Positions 42,088 to 50,098 of a stretch of 64,000 nucleotides of DNA are shown piece by piece (the first letter of the stretch is position 1; every line of letters begins with the position of its first letter). The notes beneath the pieces are model-generated. The model was not told the DNA's origin, did not search any database, and was given only the letters and a program-made list of their open reading frames with translations. Source of the DNA: Vescimonas sanitatis (lineage in GTDB: Bacteria > Bacillota > Clostridia > Oscillospirales > Oscillospiraceae); contig NZ_JBMGPW010000002.1 in assembly GCF_049060325.1 (NCBI RefSeq), positions 330,345 to 394,344 of the forward strand. The letters are read 5' to 3'. A program made the translations under genes and the position numbers.

Positions 42088-43344
42088 TCAATTCTTCACA
42101 GCGGTGGAGGGGAGCGACGCCAGGTTTACGCTGTGGTGGATGGGCTTCCACTCCACCTTCATAAACAGTGCCGCCAGCGAGATGGGCAGATACGTCAGCA
42201 TGAACAGGGGGAACGTGAAGGTGAAGGCGACCTTCTTCCACGCCGGCGCGTGGATGCGCCGCCACTCGCTGGCCACGGTGATGCCGCCCAGCACCAGCAA
42301 CGTGGCCAGGATGCTGCCCATGCACTCCAGCAGGGAACGCATGGCGAACCACACGCCGTCCCCCTGAAGCAGGCCCAGCACCGACAGCGTCAGGTTGGCC
42401 AGCAGGCCCAGGGCCGTCAGGATAAACGCCGGCAGGATGGACATGGACATATCGAAGCAGCTCCAGCTGCCCCGGGCTGTGCCCTTCAGCAGCTCCGCGC
42501 CGTAGCGGCGGAACACCTGTATGTAGCCCTTGGCCCAGCGCAGACGCTGGCGGACGGACTGGCGGAAGCTGGTGGGCTGCTCGTCGTAGAGCACCGCGTC
42601 TTCGCAGATGGCGATCTTTTCGCCGCGGAGGATGTGGTAGATGGAGAACTCAATGTCCTCCGTCAGCAGATAGAACCGCCAGCCATGGCTCTCGTCCAGT
42701 ATCCGCTGCGAGAACAGAAAGCCCGTTCCGCCCACGGCGGCGCTGCTGCCCAAACGGTTTCGCGCGCCGTTCAGATAGCGGCTCTCCCGCAGGAACCACA
42801 GGGCATACCCGGCGCTGATCCAATTGTCGCCGAAGTTTTTGCTGTTGCGGTAGCTGGTCACGATCTCGTTTCCGGCGGAGAAGCTCTCGTTCATGCGCTC
42901 GAGATAGTCCGGCGAGAGGATGTTGTCCGCGTCGAACACGAAATAGCCGTCAAAGCCCTCCGGATAGTCTGCGCCGATGTGCTGCAGCAGAAAATCCAGG
43001 GCATAGCCCTTGCCCACGTTCACGTGATTGAAGCGCTCATACACCACCGCCCCATGTTCCCGCGCGATGGCGGCGGTGCTGTCGGTGCAGTTGTCCGCCG
43101 CCACGAACACCGTTACCAGGGACATATCGTAGGTCTGCGCGGCCAGTGAGTCCAGCAGCCCGGCAATGACGTTTTCCTCGTTCCGCGCAGCGATGAGCAC
43201 CGCGTACCGATGGGACGCGGCAGGGCGGGGAAGGGGCCGGCGCTTTTTCAGCAGCACCAGCGGGATATAGAGAAATTGATAGGTGTAGCAGATAAAAAAC
43301 AGCGCCGAGATCACGGCATTGATGGTCCGCAGCGTGGGTTCCAT
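42088..43344 (-). CDS. Family 2 glycosyltransferase, membrane-bound
   Basis: 418 residues. N-terminal membrane segment (about 8-30), GT2 catalytic domain with FDADN as the DxD motif and an RQRLRWAKG motif of the QxxRW type seen in processive GT2 enzymes, and three or four C-terminal membrane segments. Likely builds or transfers a cell-surface polysaccharide from a nucleotide sugar. Same strand as the two-component genes, 63 bp upstream of them, and possibly co-regulated. Substrate not predictable. Confidence 0.88.
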   Translation of the reverse strand: MEPTLRTINAVISALFFICYTYQFLYIPLVLLKKRRPLPRPAASHRYAVLIAARNEENVIAGLLDSLAAQTYDMSLVTVFVAADNCTDSTAAIAREHGAVVYERFNHVNVGKGYALDFLLQHIGADYPEGFDGYFVFDADNILSPDYLERMNESFSAGNEIVTSYRNSKNFGDNWISAGYALWFLRESRYLNGARNRLGSSAAVGGTGFLFSQRILDESHGWRFYLLTEDIEFSIYHILRGEKIAICEDAVLYDEQPTSFRQSVRQRLRWAKGYIQVFRRYGAELLKGTARGSWSCFDMSMSILPAFILTALGLLANLTLSVLGLLQGDGVWFAMRSLLECMGSILATLLVLGGITVASEWRRIHAPAWKKVAFTFTFPLFMLTYLPISLAALFMKVEWKPIHHSVNLASLPSTAVKN

Positions 43345-43437
43345 AGGGGCACTTCCTTTCTTTCCTTTCTGGCTCCATGGTACCGAAATGCCTCTTAAGA
43401 AACAAGCAGGGGGAGGATTAAGACTTTATTAAGACGA

Positions 43438-43480
43438 AAAAGTAAACCTGTAAGCTGCCGCGGGCAGTTTACAGGTTTAC
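43438..43480 (-). terminator. Terminator of BaiN-like gene
   Basis: GTAAACCTGTAAGCTGCC and its near complement form a long stem; TTTTTCG follows on the minus strand. Confidence 0.8.
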
Positions 43481-43505
43481 CATAATAAATATTATTGTCA
43501 ACTAA

Positions 43506-44708
43506 TTACAGCAGCAGCCCGGCCAGATGCCCGGATGACCAGGCCCATTGCAGGTTGAAGCCGCCGCAGTCGCCGTCCACGTCCAGCACCTCGCCGCAGG
43601 CGTACAGCCCCGGGACGACGCGGCTTTCCAGCGTTTCCGGGTCAAATTCCTCCGTCCGCAGGCCGCCCGCCGTGACCTGTGCCTGGTCAAAGCCGCAGGT
43701 GCCGGTGATAGGGAGCGCAAAACGCTTCGTCTGCCGGGCGATACGCTCCAGATCGCTGTCGGTGAGGTCGGCGGCGCGCTGAGTGGTGAACCCGGCGGCT
43801 TTGCAGAGCATCTGCCCCAGCCGGGTGTGGCAGGAGCCTACCAGCAGGGTGGAGGCCTCGTGGGTACCCATGGCCTCCCGCCGCAGGCGCAGCCAGTCCA
43901 GCACGTCCCGGGGCTCCCAGTCAGGGAAGAAGTCCAGCGCGCAGACCAGCTCCTCGCCGCCGGTGGACACCGTCCGGGAGATGTCGAAGATCGCCGGACC
44001 GCTGACGCCGTATTCAGTGAACAGCACCTCGCCGCGGTTCTCCGCCACACGCTCGCCGCCCCGGAGGATGGCGATGCCGCACTCGGCCTTGATGCCCTTC
44101 AGCGCCCGGGGATAGGTGGGATCGGTCCTCAGCTGCACCAGGGAGGGATACAGCACGGTGCGGTGGTGCCCCAGCATTTTGGCAAGGCGATAGCCGTCCA
44201 TGACGCCGCCTACCTTGCTGCCGGCGGCTCCGCCGGCGGCCAGTATGACCTTCCGCGCGGCGAAGACCTCCGTTTCGGTCCTGACGGTGAAGCCCTCCGC
44301 TATTCGCTTTACGGCGGTGACCGCCTGCCCGGTGCAGACCCGGATGCCGGGGCGCTCCAGCGCGTAGCGCAGCACGTCCAGCACACTGCCGGCCATGTTG
44401 CTCATGGGGTAGACGCGGCCGCTGTCCTCACTGACCGTCAGCAGCCCAAGAGAGGCAAAATATTGCAGCGTGGCGCCCACATCGAAGGTACGCAGCGCGT
44501 GGGCGCAGAAGCCGCTGTCCTCTCCGTGATAGCGGGCGGGAGAGAGGTTGTAGTTGGTCAGATTGCACCGGCCGTTGCCGGTGGCCAGCAGCTTGCGCCC
44601 CACCCGGCTCTGCCGTTCCAGCAGGACGACGCTGCGGCCGTTTTCCGCGGCGGTCAGCGCGGCGATCATGCCGCTGGCGCCGCCGCCGATAACGATAACA
44701 TCCGTCAT
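43506..44708 (-). CDS. NAD(P)/FAD-dependent oxidoreductase, BaiN/HI0933 family
   Basis: 400 residues from ATG 44708, which overlaps the ruvX stop (ATGA). FAD-binding Rossmann motif GGGASG at residues 8-13, the family's GRKLLATGNGRCNLTN, and a C-terminal GEVLDVDGDCGGFN FAD site. Members are flavoproteins; one reduces double bonds in bile acids but most have no assigned substrate. The longer upstream frame (to 44912) lies over ruvX and has no ribosome site. Confidence 0.9.
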   Translation of the reverse strand: MTDVIVIGGGASGMIAALTAAENGRSVVLLERQSRVGRKLLATGNGRCNLTNYNLSPARYHGEDSGFCAHALRTFDVGATLQYFASLGLLTVSEDSGRVYPMSNMAGSVLDVLRYALERPGIRVCTGQAVTAVKRIAEGFTVRTETEVFAARKVILAAGGAAGSKVGGVMDGYRLAKMLGHHRTVLYPSLVQLRTDPTYPRALKGIKAECGIAILRGGERVAENRGEVLFTEYGVSGPAIFDISRTVSTGGEELVCALDFFPDWEPRDVLDWLRLRREAMGTHEASTLLVGSCHTRLGQMLCKAAGFTTQRAADLTDSDLERIARQTKRFALPITGTCGFDQAQVTAGGLRTEEFDPETLESRVVPGLYACGEVLDVDGDCGGFNLQWAWSSGHLAGLLL

Positions 44709-45130
44709 TTTGCGCCCTCCAGCCTCCGGCGGGTCAGATAGCCCTCCAGCATCAGCGCGGCGGCCACCGCATCCACGGTCTTCTTTCGCTTCTTGGCGTT
44801 TTGCCCGTTCTGAAACAGGATGTTGTGGGCGTCGATGGTGGTGCGGCGCTCGTCCCAGAGGATGACCTCCAGCCCGGTCGCCTGCCGCAGCAGCGCGCCG
44901 AAGGCGGCGCATTTCTCGGCCCGGGGCCCCTCGGTGCCGTCCATGTTCCGGGGGTAGCCCAGCACCAGCAGCTGTACGCCGTGCTCGGCGATGAGCCGCT
45001 GTATACCGGAGAGCACCTCCTCCTGTCGGCGGGAGTGGAGGGTGTCGGAGTAGCCCGCCAGCGTCTCGGTATAGTCGGAAATGGCGATGCCGGTGTGGGC
45101 GTCGCCGTAGTCGATGGCCATGATCTTCAT
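44705..45130 (-). CDS. ruvX: Pre-16S rRNA nuclease / putative Holliday junction resolvase (YqgF)
   Basis: 141 residues, RNase-H fold with D7 (MAIDYGDAHTG), a central LGYPRNMDG and the C-terminal acidic residue in VDAVAAALML. It trims the 5' end of 16S rRNA in E. coli and is widely conserved. ATG 45130 is preferred (GTGAGGT 8 nt upstream) over GTG 45145. Coupled to the downstream flavoprotein. Confidence 0.9.
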   Translation of the reverse strand: MKIMAIDYGDAHTGIAISDYTETLAGYSDTLHSRRQEEVLSGIQRLIAEHGVQLLVLGYPRNMDGTEGPRAEKCAAFGALLRQATGLEVILWDERRTTIDAHNILFQNGQNAKKRKKTVDAVAAALMLEGYLTRRRLEGAK

Positions 45131-45267
45131 GGGGATGTACCTCACTTTTCGCGGCGTGCGCCGCCGCGTTTTTTCACGTTGGCTCTATCATACACAAAAT
45201 GGCGGCGGGAAGCAACAGAAAATGGGACGAAACCGTGAAAAATACGGGATTTTTCTGCAAAAAACGG

Positions 45268-45296
45268 TTGACCGGCGGGGGAAAGTGTGGTATAGT
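45268..45296 (+). promoter_or_regulatory. Promoter of rpmG-secE-nusG operon
   Basis: TTGACC (45268-45273), 17-bp spacer, TATAGT (45291-45296). It leaves a leader of about 125 nt before rpmG. Confidence 0.75.
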
Positions 45297-45428
45297 GGGC
45301 ATTACCTGTGAGTGGGTGCTTTCTTTTTGCGCGCTTTTTCGCTTCGGAGGCGCAGGCGGAGATCATCCGGCAGGGAGGCAAAAGGGCGTTCCGGAACGGA
45401 AGCCTAATCTAATAAGGAGGTGCCGTTA

Positions 45429-45578
45429 ATGCGCGTGAAGATCACTTTGAGATGCAACGAGTGCAAGCAGAGAAACTACAACACGATGAAGAACAAGAAG
45501 AATACCCCTGACAAGCTTGAGCTGAACAAGTATTGCCCCTTCTGCAGAAAGCACACCGTCCATAGCGAGACGAAGTAA
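45429..45578 (+). CDS. rpmG: 50S ribosomal protein L33
   Basis: 49 residues (MRVKITLRCNECKQRNYNTM at the N-terminus) with two Cys pairs (CNEC, CPFC), the zinc-binding form of L33. AAGGAGG precedes the start. First gene of the conserved rpmG-secE-nusG cluster, too short for most length cut-offs. Confidence 0.97.
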   Translation: MRVKITLRCNECKQRNYNTMKNKKNTPDKLELNKYCPFCRKHTVHSETK

Positions 45579-45596
45579 CCGGAAGGAGATATTGAC

Positions 45597-45806
45597 ATGG
45601 CTGAAGAGAAGAAGGTCAGTAAGGATCGCGGCAAGTGGTTCCGCGAGATGAGAAGCGAACTGAAGAAGGTCGTTTGGCCTGATGGCAAGACTACCGCCAA
45701 GAACACCGGCACCGTCCTGCTGTGCTCCCTGATCGTGGGCGCGGCGATCTGGATCTTTGATGCCGTGGCTGTGCTGGCGGTGGATACCCTCATCGGTCTG
45801 TTCTAA
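45597..45806 (+). CDS. secE: Preprotein translocase subunit SecE
   Basis: 69 residues with the conserved EMRSELKKVVWPDGK amphipathic stretch followed by one membrane segment (TGTVLLCSLIVGAAIWIF). Essential SecYEG component. GAAGGAGAT precedes ATG 45597; 18 bp after rpmG. Confidence 0.96.
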   Translation: MAEEKKVSKDRGKWFREMRSELKKVVWPDGKTTAKNTGTVLLCSLIVGAAIWIFDAVAVLAVDTLIGLF

Positions 45807-45816
45807 GGTACAGGAC

Positions 45817-46344
45817 ATGGCTGATAACGCAAAGTGGTATGTGGCACATACCTATTCCGGCTATGAAAACGCGGTAAAGGCCGCCATCGAAAAATCCGTG
45901 GTGAACCGCGGGATGGAGGACATGGTCCTCAAGACCGAGATCCCGATGGAGACGGTCACCGAGGTCACCGAGACCGGCGTGATGAAGGAAGTGCAGCGGA
46001 AGGTATTTCCCGGCTATGTCCTCATCAAGATGGTCATGACGGACGATACTTGGCACCTGATCCGCAACATCCGCGGCGTCACTGGCTTCGTGGGCGAGGC
46101 CGACAAGGCTATCCCCCTGACCGAGGACGAGGTGGCGGCGCTGGGCATGGAGAAGCGCGAGATCGTCGTGCTCTACCATGTGGGCGACACGGTGCGTATC
46201 ACCGAGGGCCCGCTGTCCAGCTTCACCGGTACCGTGGAGGAGATCGAGCCGGAGAAGAACCGGGTGCGCGTGGTCGTATCCATGTTCGGACGCGAGACCC
46301 CCGTTGATCTCGAACTGGACCAGGTCGAGGTCAGCAGTAACTGA
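45817..46344 (+). CDS. nusG: Transcription termination/antitermination factor NusG
   Basis: 175 residues: NGN domain (KWYVAHTYSGYENAV, FPGYVLIKM) and C-terminal KOW (VRITEGPLSSFTGTVEEIE). Start ATG 45817 (MADNAKWY), 10 bp after secE; the longer in-frame extension lies within secE. It binds RNA polymerase and ribosomal protein S10 or Rho. Confidence 0.97.
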   Translation: MADNAKWYVAHTYSGYENAVKAAIEKSVVNRGMEDMVLKTEIPMETVTEVTETGVMKEVQRKVFPGYVLIKMVMTDDTWHLIRNIRGVTGFVGEADKAIPLTEDEVAALGMEKREIVVLYHVGDTVRITEGPLSSFTGTVEEIEPEKNRVRVVVSMFGRETPVDLELDQVEVSSN

Positions 46345-46470
46345 GCGCAGAACGTCTGCGCGGAAGTCCGGCGCAGGTGTGCCGGCAAAGTGGGAGAGAC
46401 GCTGCGCGTCTCGCCAAAAGCGGCAAGTATCCCCGCCGCTACCACATTTTATTGAAGGAGGTGCCTACAA

Positions 46471-46896
46471 ATGGCACAGAAAGTAGTTGGATACGTCAAA
46501 CTGCAGATCCCCGCGGGCAAAGCAACTCCCGCACCCCCCGTTGGCCCGGCCCTGGGTCAGCACGGCATCAACATCGCTGCCTTTACCAAGGAATTCAACG
46601 AGCGCACCAAGAATGACATGGGCCTGATCATCCCCGTGGTCATCACCGTGTATGCCGACCGTTCCTTTAGCTTTATCACCAAGACCCCTCCCGCGGCTGT
46701 CCTCATCAAGAAGGAGTGCAACATTGAGTCCGGTTCCGGCGTTCCCAACAAGGAGAAGGTCGCCACCATTTCCAAGGCCTCCATTCAGAAGATCGCCGAG
46801 CTGAAGATGCGCGACCTGAACGCCGCGTCTCTGGAAGCTGCCATGAGCATGATCGCCGGTACCGCCCGTTCCATGGGCGTCGTGGTCGGCGAGTAA
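46471..46896 (+). CDS. rplK: 50S ribosomal protein L11
   Basis: 141 residues, full length, with the conserved N-terminal KLQIPAGKATPAPPVGPALG. AAGGAGGTG precedes ATG 46471. The 126 bp from nusG contain a GAGACGC/GCGTCTC hairpin that may carry leader regulation. Confidence 0.97.
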   Translation: MAQKVVGYVKLQIPAGKATPAPPVGPALGQHGINIAAFTKEFNERTKNDMGLIIPVVITVYADRSFSFITKTPPAAVLIKKECNIESGSGVPNKEKVATISKASIQKIAELKMRDLNAASLEAAMSMIAGTARSMGVVVGE

Positions 46897-46910
46897 GGAG
46901 GGTGTAAGAA

Positions 46911-47603
46911 ATGTTTAGAGGTAAGAAATATCAAGAGAGCGCCAAGCAGATCGACAAGGCTACGCTGTATGATCCCAAGGAGGGTCTGGAGCTGATCTGC
47001 AAGACCGCTTCCGCCAAGTTCGACGAGACCGTGGAGCTGCACGTCAAGCTGGGCGTGGACTCCCGTCACGCTGACCAGCAGGTCCGCGGCGCCATCGTGC
47101 TGCCCAACGGCATCGGCAAGTCCGTCCGCGTCCTGGTGTTCGCCAAGGGCGACAAGGCCGAGGCTGCCAAGGCCGCCGGCGCCGACTACGTGGGCGAGAT
47201 GGACCTGGTGGAGAAGATCCAGAAGGAAAACTGGTTCGACTTCGACGTGGTCGTCGCCACCCCCGACATGATGGGTGTTGTGGGTCGTCTGGGTAAGGTC
47301 CTGGGCCCCAAGGGTCTGATGCCCTCTCCCAAGTCCGGCACCGTGACTCCCGACGCCGCCAAGGCCGTTCAGGAGGCGAAGGCCGGTAAGGTCGAGTATC
47401 GTCTGGACAAGACCAACATCATCCACTGCCCCATCGGCAAGGTGTCCTTCGGCGCTGACAAGCTGTTTGAGAACTATTCCGCCCTCATCGGCGCCATCAT
47501 CAAGGCCAAGCCCGCCGCTGCCAAGGGCCAGTATATCAAGTCCTGCGTGGCCGCTTCCACCATGGGTCCCGGCGTGAAGATGAACGCCAACAAGCAGCTG
47601 TAA
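46911..47603 (+). CDS. rplA: 50S ribosomal protein L1
   Basis: 230 residues, typical length, with the conserved GRLGKVLGPKGLMPSPKSGT. AAGGAGGGTG precedes ATG 46911, 14 bp after rplK. L1 is usually the autogenous repressor of the rplK-rplA mRNA. Confidence 0.97.
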   Translation: MFRGKKYQESAKQIDKATLYDPKEGLELICKTASAKFDETVELHVKLGVDSRHADQQVRGAIVLPNGIGKSVRVLVFAKGDKAEAAKAAGADYVGEMDLVEKIQKENWFDFDVVVATPDMMGVVGRLGKVLGPKGLMPSPKSGTVTPDAAKAVQEAKAGKVEYRLDKTNIIHCPIGKVSFGADKLFENYSALIGAIIKAKPAAAKGQYIKSCVAASTMGPGVKMNANKQL

Positions 47604-47824
47604 TTTTGTGAGGGCACCGCGATACCGACTCCACCGCACAGCTCACCGGCAGATTTCCCGCCGGCCTGCGTTGAAGCCTCTTGAAATACACAAAGTATTC
47701 CTGCGAGGCTTCGCCTTGCCCAGCGAAAAATCTGCGCGGAGATCTGAACGGCGGCTCGGTATCTTGGTACCCGGGGCGCTTTCAGGAAGTGTCCTGAAAA
47801 TGCCGGAAAATTGTTATCTTTGGC
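47604..47824. other. Structured spacer between rplA and rplJ promoter
   Basis: No gene. A hairpin at 47673-47712 (GAAGCCTC and GAGGCTTC with an inner AATAC/GTATT helix) and a short one at 47781-47798 (TTCAGGA, TCCTGAA). Neither has a T run. Confidence 0.5.
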
Positions 47825-47853
47825 TTGACAAGCTGTGAAGCCTTGGATATAAT
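47825..47853 (+). promoter_or_regulatory. Promoter of rplJL
   Basis: TTGACA (47825-47830), 17-bp spacer, TATAAT (47848-47853): a perfect consensus. It separates rplJL from rplKA transcription. Confidence 0.9.
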
Positions 47854-47859
47854 ATTGGT

Positions 47860-48000
47860 TGCGTTCCAAAGACAGCAGGTGGCGAAAGCCGTAAGCCCTG
47901 CCGAGGATGGCAAGTCATTTTGATTGCTTTTACCGTCCTCATGTCCTTTGGCATGAGGACGGTTTCCTTTTTTGAACGCACCGACAATTCTAACGGAGGT
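47860..48000 (+). ncRNA. Ribosomal protein L10 leader
   Basis: Follows the promoter with the typical elements of the Firmicutes L10 leader, including a GGTGGCGAAAGCCGTAAGCC stretch. It ends in a terminator-like stem at 47932-47963 (ACCGTCCTCATG, CATGAGGACGGT) with a T-rich tail TTTCCTTTTTT. L10(L12)4 binding is expected to attenuate transcription into rplJ. Confidence 0.8.
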
Positions 48001-48011
48001 GAAATCAAAGA

Positions 48012-48521
48012 ATGCCCAACGCAAAGGTTCTGTCTGAAAAGCAGGCGATCGTGGCGGCGCTGACCGAAAAGCTGCAGAATTCCGCAGCCGGTGTCATCGT
48101 TGATTACAAGGGCATCACCGTGGCAGAGGATACCGAGCTGCGCGCGGAGTGCCGTAAGAACAACATTGAGTACGCTGTCATCAAGAACACCCTGCTGCGT
48201 TTCGCTTTCAACAACTGCGGTCTGAACGAACTGGACGATCAGCTCAACGGTACCACTTCTCTGGCTATCTGTGTTGACGATCCCGTCGCCCCGGCCCGTG
48301 TGATGGCGGACTACGCAAAGAAGCTGAAGGACAAGTTCGAGATCAAGGGCGGTTTCATGGAGGGCAAGGTCGTCTCCATGGAGACCGTGAACGCGCTGGC
48401 GTCCATTCCCGCCCTGCCCGTGCTGCAGGCGCAGGTCCTGGGCACCATGCTGGCCCCTATTTCCGGTCTGGCTTGCGTGCTGAAGCAGATCGCCGAGAAG
48501 AACGGCGCTGCCGCCGAGTAA
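48012..48521 (+). CDS. rplJ: 50S ribosomal protein L10
   Basis: 169 residues with the conserved GVIVDYKGITVAEDTELR N-terminal region. GGAGGTG precedes ATG 48012. It anchors the L7/L12 stalk and, with L12, regulates this operon through the leader. Confidence 0.96.
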   Translation: MPNAKVLSEKQAIVAALTEKLQNSAAGVIVDYKGITVAEDTELRAECRKNNIEYAVIKNTLLRFAFNNCGLNELDDQLNGTTSLAICVDDPVAPARVMADYAKKLKDKFEIKGGFMEGKVVSMETVNALASIPALPVLQAQVLGTMLAPISGLACVLKQIAEKNGAAAE

Positions 48522-48596
48522 TTCGGCCCCCTTTCCATCGCAGGCACAGGGCCTGCACAACATCAATTTAAATCTTACAAATAGGAGGCTATCACA

Positions 48597-48968
48597 ATGT
48601 CTGAGAAGATTACTGCTATGATCGAAGAGATCAAGGGTTTGACCGTTCTGGAGCTGTCCGAGCTGGTGCACGCTCTGGAGGAGGAGTTCGGCGTTTCCGC
48701 CGCCGCTATGGCTGCTCCCGCTGCCGGCGCTGCTGCTCCCGCCGCTGAGGAGAAGACCGAGTTCGACGTGGTCCTGGCTGGCTTCGACGCTGCCCAGAAG
48801 ATCAAGGTCATCAAGGTCGTCCGCGAGATCACCGGTCTGGGCCTGGCCGAGGCCAAGGCTGCCGTCGAGGGCGTGCCCCACACCCTGAAGGAAGGCCTGT
48901 CCAAGGACGATGCCGAGGCTATGAAGAAGCAGGTCGAAGAGGCCGGCGGCAAGGTCGAGCTGAAGTAA
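48597..48968 (+). CDS. rplL: 50S ribosomal protein L7/L12
   Basis: 123 residues: N-terminal dimerisation helices, an Ala/Pro hinge (AAMAAPAAGAAAPAAEE) and the C-terminal factor-binding domain (KIKVIKVVREITGLGLAEAK). Ends at a strong terminator. rpoB does not follow here, unlike many Firmicutes; hypB lies next on the opposite strand. Confidence 0.97.
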   Translation: MSEKITAMIEEIKGLTVLELSELVHALEEEFGVSAAAMAAPAAGAAAPAAEEKTEFDVVLAGFDAAQKIKVIKVVREITGLGLAEAKAAVEGVPHTLKEGLSKDDAEAMKKQVEEAGGKVELK

Positions 48969-48982
48969 GTTCTTTTGCAAGC

Positions 48983-49016
48983 AAAAAACAGCCACCCGAT
49001 AGGGTGGCTGTTTTTT
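48983..49016 (+). terminator. Terminator of rplJL
   Basis: AAAAAACAGCCACCC and its exact complement form a 15-bp stem with loop GATA, ending in TTTTTT. Confidence 0.92.
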
Positions 49017-49052
49017 CGCGGCCGGAACAGCCAGCTTTTCCCGCTTTACAAA

Positions 49053-49080
49053 GCCCCGCGGCGAAAGCCGCGGGGCCTTT
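49053..49080 (-). terminator. Terminator near hypB end
   Basis: GCCCCGCGGC and GCCGCGGGGC with a GAAA/TTTC loop, 3 bp past the hypB stop; it may work in both directions. Confidence 0.65.
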
Positions 49081-49082
49081 TG

Positions 49083-49751
49083 TCATGCCTGCCAATCCTT
49101 CACCTGCTTACGCAGCCAGTCGCACCAGGCGTCCATACCCTCGCCGGTCTTGGCCGATACCGGGAAGATCTCCAGTTTCGGATTGCGCCGGTGAGCGTAT
49201 TCGATCACCTTCTCCATGTCGAAGTCGAAATAGGGCAGCACATCGGTTTTATTGATGAGCAGCACATCGCACACGGTGAAGATCAGGGGGTACTTCAGGG
49301 GCTTGTCATGCCCTTCCGGTACGGAGAGGATCATGGCGTTCTTCACCGCGCCGGTGTCGAACTCCGCAGGACACACCAGATTCCCCACATTTTCCAGCAC
49401 CACCAGGTCCAGATCGTCCGTGCCGATCTCCCGCAGGCCCTGTTCCGTCATACCCGCGTCCAGGTGGCACATCCCACCGGTGTGCAGCTGGATAGACCGT
49501 ACCCCGGCGCCGGCAATAGCGGCGGCATCCACGTCCGAGTCGATGTCCGCCTCCATCACGCCCATCCGCAGCTCGTCCTTCAGCGCCTCGATGGTCCGCA
49601 GCAGCGTTGTGGTCTTGCCGCTGCCGGGGGAGGACATCAGGTTCAGCAGGAACGTTCCCTTTTGCTTCAGCGCCTCCCGTACCCGTGCCGCCTCCCGGTC
49701 GTTGTCGGCAAACACGCTCTCTTTTACTTCGATGATCTTATAGGTATCCAT
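49083..49751 (-). CDS. hypB: Hydrogenase nickel incorporation GTPase HypB
   Basis: 222 residues. GTPase with P-loop SSPGSGKTTT, the switch E-A-D-I-D-S-D, NKTD and SAKTG motifs; it delivers Ni to [NiFe] hydrogenase or urease precursors. No His-rich N-terminus, so no nickel storage. ATG 49751 follows the hypA stop directly with GAGGG 8 nt upstream. Confidence 0.94.
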   Translation of the reverse strand: MDTYKIIEVKESVFADNDREAARVREALKQKGTFLLNLMSSPGSGKTTTLLRTIEALKDELRMGVMEADIDSDVDAAAIAGAGVRSIQLHTGGMCHLDAGMTEQGLREIGTDDLDLVVLENVGNLVCPAEFDTGAVKNAMILSVPEGHDKPLKYPLIFTVCDVLLINKTDVLPYFDFDMEKVIEYAHRRNPKLEIFPVSAKTGEGMDAWCDWLRKQVKDWQA

Positions 49752-49752
49752 A

Positions 49753-50097
49753 CTACGCACCCTCTATCTCTTTAATGCTGATCTCACTGCCCCGCAGCAG
49801 CCAGGTATCCCCGCTGCCGCAGTGGGGGCAGACCCGCCCGTGGGCCACAGTGGGGTAGTCCGCACCGCAGTCGCCGCAGTGTGTCACGGCGGGCAGCGTG
49901 TCGATGTGCAGCTGCGCGCCCCGCAGCAGGTCGGATCTCTGCACGGCCCAGTCCCAGCAGCTGACAAGCTCCCTTGGGATGGCGCCGCACACCTCGCCCA
50001 GCTCCAGCGTTACGCCCACCACGCGGGTCAGGTCATTCTCCGCGCCCACGCGCTCCACGGTCTTGATCACGTGGAAAACAATGCCCAGCTCGTGCAT
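49753..50097 (-). CDS. hypA: Hydrogenase maturation nickel chaperone HypA
   Basis: 114 residues with N-terminal MHELGI (nickel-binding His2) and a zinc site of two pairs (CGDCG, CPHCG). It passes nickel to the hydrogenase large subunit with HypB. It starts 2 bp after the flavoprotein stop, so flavoprotein-hypA-hypB form one operon. Confidence 0.94.
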   Translation of the reverse strand: MHELGIVFHVIKTVERVGAENDLTRVVGVTLELGEVCGAIPRELVSCWDWAVQRSDLLRGAQLHIDTLPAVTHCGDCGADYPTVAHGRVCPHCGSGDTWLLRGSEISIKEIEGA

Positions 50098-50098
50098 A

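Noticed and set aside
43506..44912. Longer form of the BaiN-like protein (468 residues)
   Set aside because: The extra N-terminus is a shadow of ruvX and lacks a ribosome site; ATG 44708 begins exactly at the FAD-binding strand.
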